Origin: Paraglaciecola sp.
GTDB taxonomy: Bacteria; Pseudomonadota; Gammaproteobacteria; Enterobacterales; Alteromonadaceae
Reading direction: 5' to 3'
Length of the DNA: 64,000 bases
Assembly: GCA_009993955.1 (NCBI GenBank)
Contig: JAACSL010000007.1
Coordinates: 84,389 to 148,388 of the forward strand
The translations under genes and the position numbers were made by a program. Under the pieces are notes generated by a model. That model had not been told where the DNA came from, made no database searches, and saw only the letters and a list, made by a program, of their open reading frames with translations. Positions 17,704 to 26,748 of the stretch are shown here, one piece after another (position 1 is the stretch's first letter; each line of letters begins with the position of its first letter).

Positions 17704-19017
17704 TTGAAAAATAAACCGAGACGTCGTCACCCACAAAAACCAATACTTAGTGGACCGATACACGAATTTAGCGTTGAAGATTTAAGTCATGAAGCTAAGG
17801 GCGTGGCGCGATTAGACGGTAAAGTTACCTTTATTGAAGGAGCCTTACCCGGTGAAGTGGTGAGTGCGCAAATTTTTAAGCAAAACAAAAGCTTTAATCT
17901 GGCCAAACTCAAGTCAATTATACAAGCCAGTCCAAGTCGCATAGCACCTCCTTGTCCACATTTTCAACAGTGCGGAGGCTGCAGTTTTCAACATCTGAAT
18001 GCTAAAGAGCAGCAACAAACAAAACATCGCTGGTTGAGCAAACAATTGCGTAAAGTACTGCACACGGTGACGCTGGAGATACTTATTGATCAAGACATGG
18101 CGTATCGGCGTCGGGCACGGTTAGCCATTACTTATCGCAACGGCAGGGTTAGTCTGGGGTTCAGAGGCAAGGGCTCCAGTGAGATAGTCGACATCTCTAC
18201 ATGTTTAGTGCTAACTCCAAGATTACAATCCCTTTACACGCAACTTAGGGTGAGCTTGTTGCAGGATGTTTTGGCAGCGAAGATGGGCCATATTGAATTA
18301 TTAGAGGATAGTCGTGGTACCTGCATGGTGATGCGCCTTACCGCTGATATTTCAGCGCAAGAACAACAACGTTGGCAACACTGGGCGACGGAACATGACA
18401 CCCTAATTTATTGGCAATATCCACGAGACAAACAAGCGGATGCAACAAAACACGGCCTGCGAAGTTACACGATTGAAGGGTTTAGTTTGCATTTTCATCC
18501 CCAAGATTTCATTCAAATTAATGCCAAAATGAATGAAAAAATGGTGGCGCAAGCACTGCAATGGTTGGCACCAAACAAAGATGATGTGATCCTTGATTTG
18601 TTTTGTGGGGTGGGTAATTTTTCCCTTCCTTTAGCCAAGCAAGCTAAGACGGTGGTCGGGGTTGAGATTCAAGAAAGCATGGTTGCTGCTGGCAAACAGA
18701 ATGCACAATTAAACAACCTAAATAATCTAAAGTTTATTGCTGCAGATTTGACCCAAAAGGTTGGTAGTGAAATATCAGCGTTGGGCGTAAGCAAGGTAAT
18801 GATCGATCCACCACGTGCCGGGGCCTATGAGTTTTTGCCCACCTTAGTGGCCCTCAATCCACAGCAAATTTTATATGTTTCATGTGATGGTGCCACCTTG
18901 GCACGCGACGCAGAATATTTAGCTGAATATGACTATCGCATAACAAAAGCTTGCATGATGGACATGTTTCCCCAAACCGCCCACCTTGAGTGCATGCTTT
19001 TATTTGAGCGAGTTTGA
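17704..19017 (+). CDS. rlmD: 23S rRNA (uracil-1939-C5)-methyltransferase RlmD
   Basis: A 437-residue TRAM-domain RNA methyltransferase that makes m5U1939 in 23S rRNA. Seen: the TRAM domain (residues ~17-75), iron-sulfur cysteines in PPCPHFQQCGGCSFQH, the SAM-binding segment ILDLFCGVGNFSLPLA, DPPRAGA, and the catalytic Cys in ILYVSCDGATLARDAEY. Length fits RlmD (E. coli 433). The start codon is TTG at 17704, followed by KNKPRRRH; no closer ATG keeps the N-terminal basic segment. It is convergent with the peptidase gene downstream. Confidence 0.93.
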   Translation: MKNKPRRRHPQKPILSGPIHEFSVEDLSHEAKGVARLDGKVTFIEGALPGEVVSAQIFKQNKSFNLAKLKSIIQASPSRIAPPCPHFQQCGGCSFQHLNAKEQQQTKHRWLSKQLRKVLHTVTLEILIDQDMAYRRRARLAITYRNGRVSLGFRGKGSSEIVDISTCLVLTPRLQSLYTQLRVSLLQDVLAAKMGHIELLEDSRGTCMVMRLTADISAQEQQRWQHWATEHDTLIYWQYPRDKQADATKHGLRSYTIEGFSLHFHPQDFIQINAKMNEKMVAQALQWLAPNKDDVILDLFCGVGNFSLPLAKQAKTVVGVEIQESMVAAGKQNAQLNNLNNLKFIAADLTQKVGSEISALGVSKVMIDPPRAGAYEFLPTLVALNPQQILYVSCDGATLARDAEYLAEYDYRITKACMMDMFPQTAHLECMLLFERV

Positions 19018-19135
19018 GTGTTTGGGTCGACAAGACTTGGAAAGCGATGGCGGCACAAGTAACGTGTATTGCCATCTTCAGCTTTAAGGATGTGGATTTA
19101 ACAATTTACCTGTCAAAAACACTTCATAACGCTAG

Positions 19136-19169
19136 CATACAAGCTTGCTTTCCTTAGCAAGCTTGTATG
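19136..19169. terminator. Long perfect hairpin between convergent rlmD and peptidase genes
   Basis: A 14-bp perfect inverted repeat (arm CATACAAGCTTGCT) with a 6-nt loop, 11 bp past the stop codon of the minus-strand peptidase gene. It lacks a T-run on either side, so it may act as a bidirectional terminator or a 3'-end stabiliser. Confidence 0.55.
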
Positions 19170-19179
19170 TATCAGTGAG

Positions 19180-21039
19180 TTATAGCTGGGCCGTGATGTC
19201 TTGGTTTACCCAGCCGCATTGACGACTTTGATTTTGCTCATCCAACCACGTTTTCAAGGGAGCGAAGTAGGCCAGAATAGCACTGGCATCCATCTCGTTT
19301 TTACCTGTTAAGGTTTGCAACGCTTCTTGCCAAGGTTTACTGCTTCCCATCTGCAACATGGCATTTAATGCGCTGCCTGCTTCTTTGCTGCCATAGATTG
19401 AACAGCGATGGATAGGATCAGTATTTCCGGCAATTTCACACAAACTTTTGTGAAATTGAAATTGCAATACATGGGCTAAGAAGTAGCGAGTATAGGGAGT
19501 GTTGCCGGGTACATGGTATTTGGCGCCGGGATCAAAGGCATCATCTGGGCGAGCAATAGGAGCCATGACTCCCTGGTATTTCTCACGCAGTTCCCACCAT
19601 ACTTTGTTGTAATCTTGTGGTTTGACTTCACCTGAGAAGACTTTCCAACGCCATTGATCAACTAATAAGCCAAAAGGTACAAATGCGATTTTGTCTAAGG
19701 CAAGTTTTAGCAGCATGCCGATATCGTTTGATGCATCAGGAATTGTGTCCACTAAACCAATCTCTTTAAGATATTTTGGGGTAATGGACAAGGCTACCGT
19801 ATCGCCAATAGCTTCATGAAAACCGTCGTTGGCAGAATTACGGTACAACAAAGGTTGGTTTTTATAAGCACGTTGATAGTAATTGTGTCCCAATTCATGA
19901 TGAATAACTGAAAACTCTTCACCGGTGATTTGAATGCACATTTTAATTCTCAGATCGTCTTGGTCATCAATATCCCAGGCGGAGGCGTGACACACAACAT
20001 CGCGGCCGGCGGGTTGTTGAAACTGTGAGCGTTCCCAAAATGTAGCGGGTAATGGCTCAAAACCGAGTGAAGAAAAAAATGACTCAGCTTGTTTGACCAT
20101 TTTAATTTCATCGTATTGGTGATCAACTAAGGCTTGTGTGACATCAATGACCTCGAGTTTTTCCTCGGGTTTAACGAGGTCATAAATATTGCCCCAAGAT
20201 TGAGCCCACATGTTGCCTAATAGATGTGCTGGAATCGGTTTGTCTTGCGGCACGATGTCAGTGCCATATTGGTCTCCCAGTTTGGCCCTGACGTGGCAGT
20301 GTAGGGCATCATAGAAGGGTTTTATCTGATCCCATAAGCGGTCGAGTTCTGCAGCAAAATCTGCCGCTGGCATATCATAACCACCGCGCCACAATTCACT
20401 GATATCACTGAAACCAAGTTCACGTGCCCCTTCGTTGGCAATTTGCACCTCTTCTTCATACAAGGCTTTCATTGGCACCGATACTTCACGCCAACCCTGC
20501 CACATCTCGAGTAATAATTGCGGGTCATGACTGGTTGCCATGATATTCGACATCTCGGTTAAACGCAGGCACTCTTCTTCACTGCGACAGTATTTACCAC
20601 TACCGTACATGCCCTCAAGATCAGAGGTGATCTGAGCGAGACGTTCAGATTTTTTGGCATCGGCTGGGGCGGGCAAAACTAAGCCGTTGCGCATCAGATT
20701 CAATTTCCGTCGCGTATCGGCATCAACTTCAACGGCGTTGAAATCAGCAGCTTGTTTCGCTAGTTTGGTGGACAAACTGCTATGTTTTTCTGATAAATAA
20801 GCCGTTAAAGCCGCGGTATCTTGGTTAATATTAGTCTGATAAACCCATGCTGCTTGCGCAGCTGGGTATTGTAGTTTGGCCAATTCTGCTTGTGCTTCAC
20901 TGACAAATTGTTGGGCATCGGCAGCAACTAGTGTTTGATTAACGGGGCCTGAAACGGCAGTTGTGCTGGTCTCGTTACACGCAGCTAGGCCAAGTGCTAT
21001 CGCCAGCACCAAGGCATTTTTTACTAGGGGTTTTGACAT
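19180..21039 (-). CDS. M2-family peptidyl-dipeptidase A (ACE-like), lipoprotein
   Basis: A 619-residue zinc dicarboxypeptidase related to angiotensin-converting enzyme. The N-terminus is a lipoprotein signal (LALGLAACNETS, lipobox LAAC). The zinc motif HELGH is in IHHELGHNYYQRAY and the third ligand Glu lies in NDGFHEAIGDT about 24 residues further on, as in M2 peptidases. The single catalytic domain is full length. It would release C-terminal dipeptides from peptides in the periplasm or at the cell surface. It is monocistronic. Confidence 0.92.
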   Translation of the reverse strand: MSKPLVKNALVLAIALGLAACNETSTTAVSGPVNQTLVAADAQQFVSEAQAELAKLQYPAAQAAWVYQTNINQDTAALTAYLSEKHSSLSTKLAKQAADFNAVEVDADTRRKLNLMRNGLVLPAPADAKKSERLAQITSDLEGMYGSGKYCRSEEECLRLTEMSNIMATSHDPQLLLEMWQGWREVSVPMKALYEEEVQIANEGARELGFSDISELWRGGYDMPAADFAAELDRLWDQIKPFYDALHCHVRAKLGDQYGTDIVPQDKPIPAHLLGNMWAQSWGNIYDLVKPEEKLEVIDVTQALVDHQYDEIKMVKQAESFFSSLGFEPLPATFWERSQFQQPAGRDVVCHASAWDIDDQDDLRIKMCIQITGEEFSVIHHELGHNYYQRAYKNQPLLYRNSANDGFHEAIGDTVALSITPKYLKEIGLVDTIPDASNDIGMLLKLALDKIAFVPFGLLVDQWRWKVFSGEVKPQDYNKVWWELREKYQGVMAPIARPDDAFDPGAKYHVPGNTPYTRYFLAHVLQFQFHKSLCEIAGNTDPIHRCSIYGSKEAGSALNAMLQMGSSKPWQEALQTLTGKNEMDASAILAYFAPLKTWLDEQNQSRQCGWVNQDITAQL

Positions 21040-21251
21040 GTTTTGCTCTTATAATAGTTATTAAAATCGGAATAGGGCGCGTTTAGTTTGCAAGAAATTT
21101 TTACACCAAACGCCAACACTGCCTAGTATAACGCTATGTGTAAATTAACTGAAAGTGCCAAGGCGGGAACAATGATCGTCTAGCGGCGCTAACTCGTAAA
21201 CACACAGCGTAATCTGATTAATCTTTTCCAGCAACGATACAAGGATCCAAC

Positions 21252-22679
21252 ATGAGTGCTGCAGTAGTTTGGCTTCGCAATGATCTCCGTAGCCAATGGC
21301 ACAGTCCACTTGATTATGCCATTGCCAATCATGAGCAGGTAATTGCGGTGTACTGCCTTACACCTAAGCAGTGGCGTCATTACCACTACGCAGCGTGTAA
21401 AATAAACCTCATTCTTGACCGTCTTGACGTGGTGCGCGACGAACTAGCAACACGTCAGGTTAACTTAATCCTGATTGATTGTGACGATTTTAGCGCGCTA
21501 CCGGATGCATTATTAGCATTTTGTCAAAGCCATAAAGCTGAGGCTTTGTATTTTAACGCTGAGTATGAATGGGACGAACGCGTGAGAGACAAACGCGTAA
21601 AAGCGTTGTGCAGTGAAAACAGCATTAAGGTTGCGTGTTTCCATGATACATGTGTTGTCCGTCCAGACTTGGTCATGAGTAAACAACAAAGCCCGTATAA
21701 AATGTTTACGCCGTATTTTAATACCTGGCTCAGTATTTTGTTGCAGGCCCTGCCTACACCCCAGACCAAGGCGAACAAGGCTAAGCGCACGGCAAAAGAG
21801 GTGCCATTTGACCTCACATCCTATCGAGTAAAAACAGAGATTAATCCTTGGCCGGTTGGCGAGTCCGATATCAGTCAGGCTTTACAACAATTTATCTTGG
21901 AAAAAGCGCCAGATTATGCAGAAAATCGTGACTACCCAGCGATTGATGGGACCAGTCAAATCTCACATTTATTGTCGATTGGCGCACTGTCAGCGCGACA
22001 ATGTGTTGCGCAACTAGTGCAAGCTCATCATCATCAAGCCACTGAGCCCGGAAATGGTGTTTATGTTTGGTTAAAGGAAATCGCTTGGCGTGATTTTTAT
22101 CGATATGTGATGTTTCATTTTCCGCATGTGGCCAAGAACCAACCTTTTCAACAGCATTACCACTATCTCAAATGGTCGACCAATGAAGCGCATTTTCTGG
22201 CCTGGCAAGACGGTAAAACCGGCTATCCCATCGTCGATGCTGCCATGCGGGCTTTGAAGGCAACAGGTTGGATGCATAATCGTTTACGTATGATCGTAGC
22301 CAGTTTTTACTGCAAGCATTTGTTTTTACCCTGGCGCTGGGCTGAAGATTATTTTATGAGCCAGTTGGTCGACGGCGATTTTGCCTCAAACAATGGCGGG
22401 TGGCAGTGGAGTGCCTCGGTGGGTACTGATGCCGCCCCGTATTTTCGCATTTTTAATCCCACTAACCAGAGTCAAAAATACGATGCCAATGGTGAGTTTA
22501 TTAAACGTTGGGTGCCAGAGTTAAAAAACTTAAGCAGTAAACACATCCATCAACCTCATTTGCACGCCGATGTGCTCAAACTAGGTTATTATCTCCCGAT
22601 TGTTGACCATGCAGAATCCGTAGCACGCACCAAGCGAGAATTTAAACAATTCATTGAGATGAGCCAGCAATCAAGCTAG
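21252..22679 (+). CDS. phrB: Deoxyribodipyrimidine photo-lyase (class I CPD)
   Basis: A 475-residue flavoprotein that repairs cyclobutane pyrimidine dimers with blue light. The N-terminal Rossmann-like antenna domain starts AAVVWLRNDLRS. The FAD-binding C-terminal half has WLKEIAWRDFYRYV, GYPIVDAAMRALKATGWMHNR and DFASNNGGWQWSASVGTDAAPYFRIFNP (split here as recognisable family blocks), including the Asn contacting FAD N5 and the Trp electron chain. Length equals E. coli PhrB (472). The next genes (Nif3-like and cmoM) follow at short distances and may be read with it. Confidence 0.95.
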   Translation: MSAAVVWLRNDLRSQWHSPLDYAIANHEQVIAVYCLTPKQWRHYHYAACKINLILDRLDVVRDELATRQVNLILIDCDDFSALPDALLAFCQSHKAEALYFNAEYEWDERVRDKRVKALCSENSIKVACFHDTCVVRPDLVMSKQQSPYKMFTPYFNTWLSILLQALPTPQTKANKAKRTAKEVPFDLTSYRVKTEINPWPVGESDISQALQQFILEKAPDYAENRDYPAIDGTSQISHLLSIGALSARQCVAQLVQAHHHQATEPGNGVYVWLKEIAWRDFYRYVMFHFPHVAKNQPFQQHYHYLKWSTNEAHFLAWQDGKTGYPIVDAAMRALKATGWMHNRLRMIVASFYCKHLFLPWRWAEDYFMSQLVDGDFASNNGGWQWSASVGTDAAPYFRIFNPTNQSQKYDANGEFIKRWVPELKNLSSKHIHQPHLHADVLKLGYYLPIVDHAESVARTKREFKQFIEMSQQSS

Positions 22680-22716
22680 CCTGCTGGCCATTCTAACCAT
22701 CAAGTTAAGAGAAACT

Positions 22717-23475
22717 ATGGCATTAAGCAATTTCCAATTACTCGGCATTCTCAATGACATGCTTAAACCAGAATTAATCCAAGATGGCTGTCCAAATGGT
22801 TTGCAAGTGGAGGGTAGGGCCACTGTTGCAACCTTGGTAACCGGGGTAACGGCCTCGCAGGCTCTGATTGATCGTGCTATCGAACTGAATGCCGATGCTA
22901 TCTTTGTGCACCATGGTTACTTTTGGCGCGGTGAGGACATGACCATCACCGGTATGAAAAAAAATCGTCTGGCTGCTCTGCTAAAACATGATATCAATTT
23001 GTATGCCTACCATCTTCCCTTAGACGTGCACCCAACCTTGGGTAACAACGTGCAACTGGCGCAGCGGCTTGGGATCGCAAATATTGAAAATCTCGAAGCG
23101 GCCAAAGTGAGTATCGCCTTGAAGGGGGAATTTTCTGAGTCATTAAGTGTTGAACAATTGACCAAACGCATTGAACATACCTTAGGCAGAGTGCCGTTGG
23201 TTGAACCGGCACAAAAACCGCTGATTAATTCGGTGGCTTGGTGCACGGGTGGTGGACAAAAATATATCGATCTCGCCGCGCGCTTGGGCATTGATGCGTT
23301 TATTACCGGTGAGGTGTCGGAACAAACCATCCATACAGCACGAGAAATGAATATTCATTTTTTTGCAGCGGGTCATCACGCCACAGAACGCTTTGGCGCT
23401 CAAGCCGTTGGAGAGTTTCTCGCCATACATCACGGTCTTGATGTGCAATTTGTTGATATAGCCAACCCGGCTTAA
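22717..23475 (+). CDS. Nif3-like dinuclear metal centre protein (YbgI family)
   Basis: A 252-residue protein of the NIF3/YbgI family, which forms toroidal hexamers with two metal ions per subunit. Metal ligands are visible: FVHHGYFW (residues ~67-74), YHLPLDVHPTLGNN, and AAGHHATERFG near the C-terminus. Some members act as GTP cyclohydrolase-like or hydrolase enzymes, but the physiological role is unknown. It lies 37 bp after phrB and 8 bp before cmoM, which suggests one transcript. Confidence 0.9.
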   Translation: MALSNFQLLGILNDMLKPELIQDGCPNGLQVEGRATVATLVTGVTASQALIDRAIELNADAIFVHHGYFWRGEDMTITGMKKNRLAALLKHDINLYAYHLPLDVHPTLGNNVQLAQRLGIANIENLEAAKVSIALKGEFSESLSVEQLTKRIEHTLGRVPLVEPAQKPLINSVAWCTGGGQKYIDLAARLGIDAFITGEVSEQTIHTAREMNIHFFAAGHHATERFGAQAVGEFLAIHHGLDVQFVDIANPA

Positions 23476-23483
23476 GTGTATAT

Positions 23484-24248
23484 ATGGCTGAATTTGATCA
23501 AAATTTTGATGACATTGCGGATAAGTTTGAACGCAATATCTATGGTTCAAGTAAAGGGCGTTTGCGTCACGAATTGTTTCTTTATCACCTACATCAAGAG
23601 GTCGATTTACAAGCGGGCAGCTTAACAATATTAGATGCGGGGGGCGGCACGGGCATGATGAGTCAAGCTATGTTGAGTCTTGGCCACCTTGTCACCCTGA
23701 GTGATATTTCCGCTGAAGCCTTGGTGATTGCTAAGACTAAATATGCCGTAGGTGAGCAAGCTCAGCGCCTTACTATTGTTCAGCAAGACATACTCGGCCT
23801 AGCAGATACACAATACGATCTTGTGATTTGCCATGCGGTACTTGAATGGCTGAAAGATCCTATTCCGGTGGTGAATAAACTAGTCAGTTTAGTTAAACCG
23901 GGTGGCACACTTTCATTGGCATTTTTTAATCAAGACGCACAACGTTTCAATAATATGTGTTACGGCAATTTCGATTACGTAGAGCAGGGTATGAAGGTAA
24001 AAAACCAAGTTCGTCTCAGTCCGAATAACCCGCAACAACCATTACAGATGATTGCTTTACTTGAGTCTTTGCAGATGAACATTGTACAAAAGGTGGGGAT
24101 CCGCTGTTTTCATGATTATCTTAAAGACAAAAACCAACAACTTAGTTATTACGCGCAGTTAAAACGCCTAGAAATCCAATATGGTACGCAACATCCGTAC
24201 TTGTGGCTCGGCAAATATTTTATGATCATTGCTAAGCAGCCTGAGTAA
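23484..24248 (+). CDS. cmoM: tRNA 5-carboxymethoxyuridine methyltransferase CmoM
   Basis: A 254-residue class I SAM methyltransferase. Its N-terminus (DQNFDDIADKFERNIYGSSK) closely follows E. coli CmoM (formerly SmtA), as does the SAM motif LDAGGGTGMMS and the CHAVLEWLKDP segment. CmoM methylates cmo5U34 to mcmo5U34 in certain tRNAs. It follows the Nif3-like gene by 8 bp. In many gammaproteobacteria this gene lies next to mukF, which is not present here. Confidence 0.92.
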   Translation: MAEFDQNFDDIADKFERNIYGSSKGRLRHELFLYHLHQEVDLQAGSLTILDAGGGTGMMSQAMLSLGHLVTLSDISAEALVIAKTKYAVGEQAQRLTIVQQDILGLADTQYDLVICHAVLEWLKDPIPVVNKLVSLVKPGGTLSLAFFNQDAQRFNNMCYGNFDYVEQGMKVKNQVRLSPNNPQQPLQMIALLESLQMNIVQKVGIRCFHDYLKDKNQQLSYYAQLKRLEIQYGTQHPYLWLGKYFMIIAKQPE

Positions 24249-24253
24249 TTTCA

Positions 24254-25243
24254 TCACAAAAACCTAGCTTCAATTTGCCTATTTTGTTGCACAGCTTGCA
24301 GGTTGCCCAGCGTGGTTTCGGCTATTTGCTGCATGGCTTCATGGGTGAAAAAACCCTGATGACCAGTGATTAACACATTAGGAAAACTTGCCAGACGCTC
24401 AAACACATCATCTTGAATGATGGTGGCAGAATGGTCTTCAAAAAATAAGTCAGATTCCATTTCGTAGACATCCAAGCCGAGATAGCCGATTTTGCCTTTT
24501 TTCAGCGCATGGATCACCGCTTTAGAATCGATTAAGCCGCCGCGTGAGGTATTAATTAACATCACCCCGTCCTGCATCAGCTCTATGGATTGGCTGTTAA
24601 TGAGATGCGTAGAAGAGGCATTTAAGGGGCAATGCAAACTGATAATCTGCCCTTGCTTAAACAATTCATCAAGACTGACATACTCCGCCCCTCGTTCGAT
24701 TAACTGCTGTTTTGGCAGGGGGTCGTAGCATTTTACCTGACAACCAAAACCAAGCATGATGTTGACAAAGGCTTCACCGATGTTTCCGGTGCCGATGACC
24801 CCCACGGTTTTACCGTACAAATTAAAACCCAACAAGCCATGCAAACTAAAATTGTTTTCCCGCACGCGATTATAGGCTTTATGTAATTTTCGATTGAGGG
24901 TGAGGATTAACGCTACGGCATGCTCTGCAACCGCTTGTGGCGAGTAAGCAGGCACACGAGATACACTGATGTTTAGCTCTTTGGCTTTGGCTAAATTGAC
25001 ATTATTAAAGCCTGCACAACGCAGGGCAACATGTGTGATCCCACGTTTACTTAAGTCAGTCAGTACGGTGTCATCAAGGACATCGTTGACAAAAACACAG
25101 ACCGCGTTAAAGCCCTCGGCCAACACCACAGTCTGATTATTTAAGCCGTTATCAAAAAATTGTAAATCTAGGTCAAGGTCTTGATTAAACTGGGTTAAAT
25201 AGACCTTGTCGTAGGGTTTTGCACTGAACACGGCCACTCGCAT
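24254..25243 (-). CDS. ldhA: D-lactate dehydrogenase (fermentative)
   Basis: A 329-residue NAD-dependent D-2-hydroxyacid dehydrogenase, the same length as E. coli LdhA. The match runs along the whole protein: N-terminal AVFSAKPYDK, ALRCAGFNNV, RVPAYSPQAVAEHAV, the NAD motif GVIGTGNIGEAF, the catalytic Arg in NTSRGGLID, and the catalytic His in TGHQGFFTHEA. It reduces pyruvate to D-lactate to reoxidise NADH under low oxygen. It is convergent with cmoM with 5 bp between stops. The glutathione peroxidase gene lies just upstream on the same strand (26 bp). Confidence 0.94.
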   Translation of the reverse strand: MRVAVFSAKPYDKVYLTQFNQDLDLDLQFFDNGLNNQTVVLAEGFNAVCVFVNDVLDDTVLTDLSKRGITHVALRCAGFNNVNLAKAKELNISVSRVPAYSPQAVAEHAVALILTLNRKLHKAYNRVRENNFSLHGLLGFNLYGKTVGVIGTGNIGEAFVNIMLGFGCQVKCYDPLPKQQLIERGAEYVSLDELFKQGQIISLHCPLNASSTHLINSQSIELMQDGVMLINTSRGGLIDSKAVIHALKKGKIGYLGLDVYEMESDLFFEDHSATIIQDDVFERLASFPNVLITGHQGFFTHEAMQQIAETTLGNLQAVQQNRQIEARFL

Positions 25244-25269
25244 GTTGCGTCCTCTGCTTACTGGGGGAT

Positions 25270-25752
25270 TTATAACAAGGCTTTTATATCGTCTATGATG
25301 TCTTCTGGTTTGGTGGTGGGTGCATAACGTTTAACCACTTTGCCTTGTTTATTCACTAAAAATTTAGTGAAGTTCCACTTAATACTCTTGCTGCCTAATA
25401 GTCCCGGCGCTGCCTGTTTGAGGTATTCATATAAAGGCGCGGTATTTGGACCATTCACTTCAATTTTTTTAAATAGGGGAAAATCCACATTGTAAGTCAG
25501 GCTACAAAACTGCTGAATTTCTTGATCATTACCGGGCTCTTGATGGCCGAACTGGTCACAAGGAAAACCTAACACAGCCAAGCCTTGATCTTTAAAATCA
25601 GCGTGGAGCTTTTGTAAACCCTCGTATTGCGGAGTAAAACCGCATTTGCTGGCAGTGTTAACGATTAACAATACCTTGTCTTTATATTGATCAAGATTAA
25701 TGTTTTCACCGTTGTTAAGGGTAACTTGGTAATCAAATAGTGAGTTTTGCAT
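25270..25752 (-). CDS. Glutathione peroxidase (Cys type)
   Basis: A 160-residue thioredoxin-fold peroxidase. The peroxidatic Cys is in NTASKCGFTPQYEGL, the Gln and second Cys region in GFPCDQFGHQEPG, and the active-site Trp/Asn in KWNFTKFLV. Cys replaces selenocysteine, as is usual in bacteria. It reduces hydroperoxides in the cytoplasm using thioredoxin or glutathione. It lies upstream of ldhA and divergent from the dehydrogenase at 25829, so the two promoters share the 76-bp gap. BtuE is the E. coli counterpart. Confidence 0.92.
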   Translation of the reverse strand: MQNSLFDYQVTLNNGENINLDQYKDKVLLIVNTASKCGFTPQYEGLQKLHADFKDQGLAVLGFPCDQFGHQEPGNDQEIQQFCSLTYNVDFPLFKKIEVNGPNTAPLYEYLKQAAPGLLGSKSIKWNFTKFLVNKQGKVVKRYAPTTKPEDIIDDIKALL

Positions 25753-25828
25753 AGGTGTTCCTGCTCGTTATGATGTGGGGTATATTGGCATTTTTAGTCG
25801 AACATTCAAGTTTTAAGGATAGGCATTC

Positions 25829-26698
25829 ATGCAAAAAGTCGCCTTTATAGGTTTAGGTGTAATGGGCTACCCCATGGCGGGGCATTTGGCAAAGGCTGGC
25901 CACGAGGTATGGGTTTACAATCGTACCCAGACTAAAGCGCAAGCATGGCAGCAAGAATATCATGGTCAGGTGGCCAATACGCCAAAACAAGCCGCTCAGC
26001 ACGCCGATATCATTTTATTGTGTGTGGGCAATGATGATGACCTACGTCAGGTCATGCTGGGTGAAGAAGGGGTGGTAGCTGGGCTTAGCCCTAAAAAAAT
26101 AGTGGTAGATCACACCACGACTTCTGCTCGAGTGGCCCGAGAGATGGCGGAAATTTGTGCCTTCCACCAGGTGAGTTTTTATGATGCCCCAGTATCCGGT
26201 GGGCAGGCCGGTGCGCAGAATGGTCAACTTACCGTTATGTTAGGTGGTGACCCGCAGGCATTTGCGGTGGTGCAACAAACCATTGCGGCGTTCGCTAAAT
26301 TTAGCAAACTACTTGGGCCGGTAGGCAATGGTCAATTAGCGAAAATGATGAACCAAATCTGTATCGCCGGCATTGTGCAAGGCTTAGCTGAGGCCTTGCA
26401 TTTTGGGCAGCAGGCCGAGATGGACTGTGCCGCGGTAATCGAGGTTATATCACAAGGAGCAGCGCAATCTTGGCAGATGCAAAACCGCTATCAATCGATG
26501 TTACAAGGGCATTACGAATTTGGCTTTGCGGTGGATTGGATGCGCAAAGATTTGGGCATCGCCTTGGATGAAGCAAGAGCCAATGGTAGCACCTTAGCGC
26601 TAACCGCCTTAGTGGATCAGTTCTATGCAGATGTGCAAAAACAAGGGGGAAATCGCTGGGATACATCGAGTCTGTTGGCAAGACTGAAGCATAATTAA
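25829..26698 (+). CDS. Beta-hydroxyacid dehydrogenase (3-hydroxyisobutyrate/tartronate semialdehyde reductase family)
   Basis: A 289-residue NAD(P)-dependent dehydrogenase. The cofactor site is FIGLGVMGYPMAGHLAKAGH (residues ~6-25), the substrate motif is DAPVSGGQAGA (~117-127), and the catalytic Lys is in KMMNQICIAG (~172). The family reduces small semialdehydes or beta-hydroxyacids; the sequence does not settle between GarR, MmsB and YihU/GLYR types, and no pathway partner is adjacent. An AAGGAT ribosome site precedes the ATG. It is convergent with the FapA-like gene. Confidence 0.88.
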   Translation: MQKVAFIGLGVMGYPMAGHLAKAGHEVWVYNRTQTKAQAWQQEYHGQVANTPKQAAQHADIILLCVGNDDDLRQVMLGEEGVVAGLSPKKIVVDHTTTSARVAREMAEICAFHQVSFYDAPVSGGQAGAQNGQLTVMLGGDPQAFAVVQQTIAAFAKFSKLLGPVGNGQLAKMMNQICIAGIVQGLAEALHFGQQAEMDCAAVIEVISQGAAQSWQMQNRYQSMLQGHYEFGFAVDWMRKDLGIALDEARANGSTLALTALVDQFYADVQKQGGNRWDTSSLLARLKHN

Positions 26699-26719
26699 AC
26701 AGCAGCCTGTTGGCTGAAC

Positions 26720-26748
26720 AATAAAGCCTTTGCTCTTAAAGCAAAGGC
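26720..26748 (-). terminator. Terminator overlapping the end of the FapA-like gene
   Basis: A 9-bp stem (arm GCCTTTGCT, 26726-26734, pairing with 26740-26748) with a 5-nt loop, followed on the minus strand by a T-rich tract. The FapA stop codon lies in the hairpin itself. Confidence 0.7.

Noticed and set aside
23182..23628. 148-residue minus-strand frame across the Nif3/cmoM junction
   Set aside because: It spans two well-supported genes on the other strand and has no recognisable domain.
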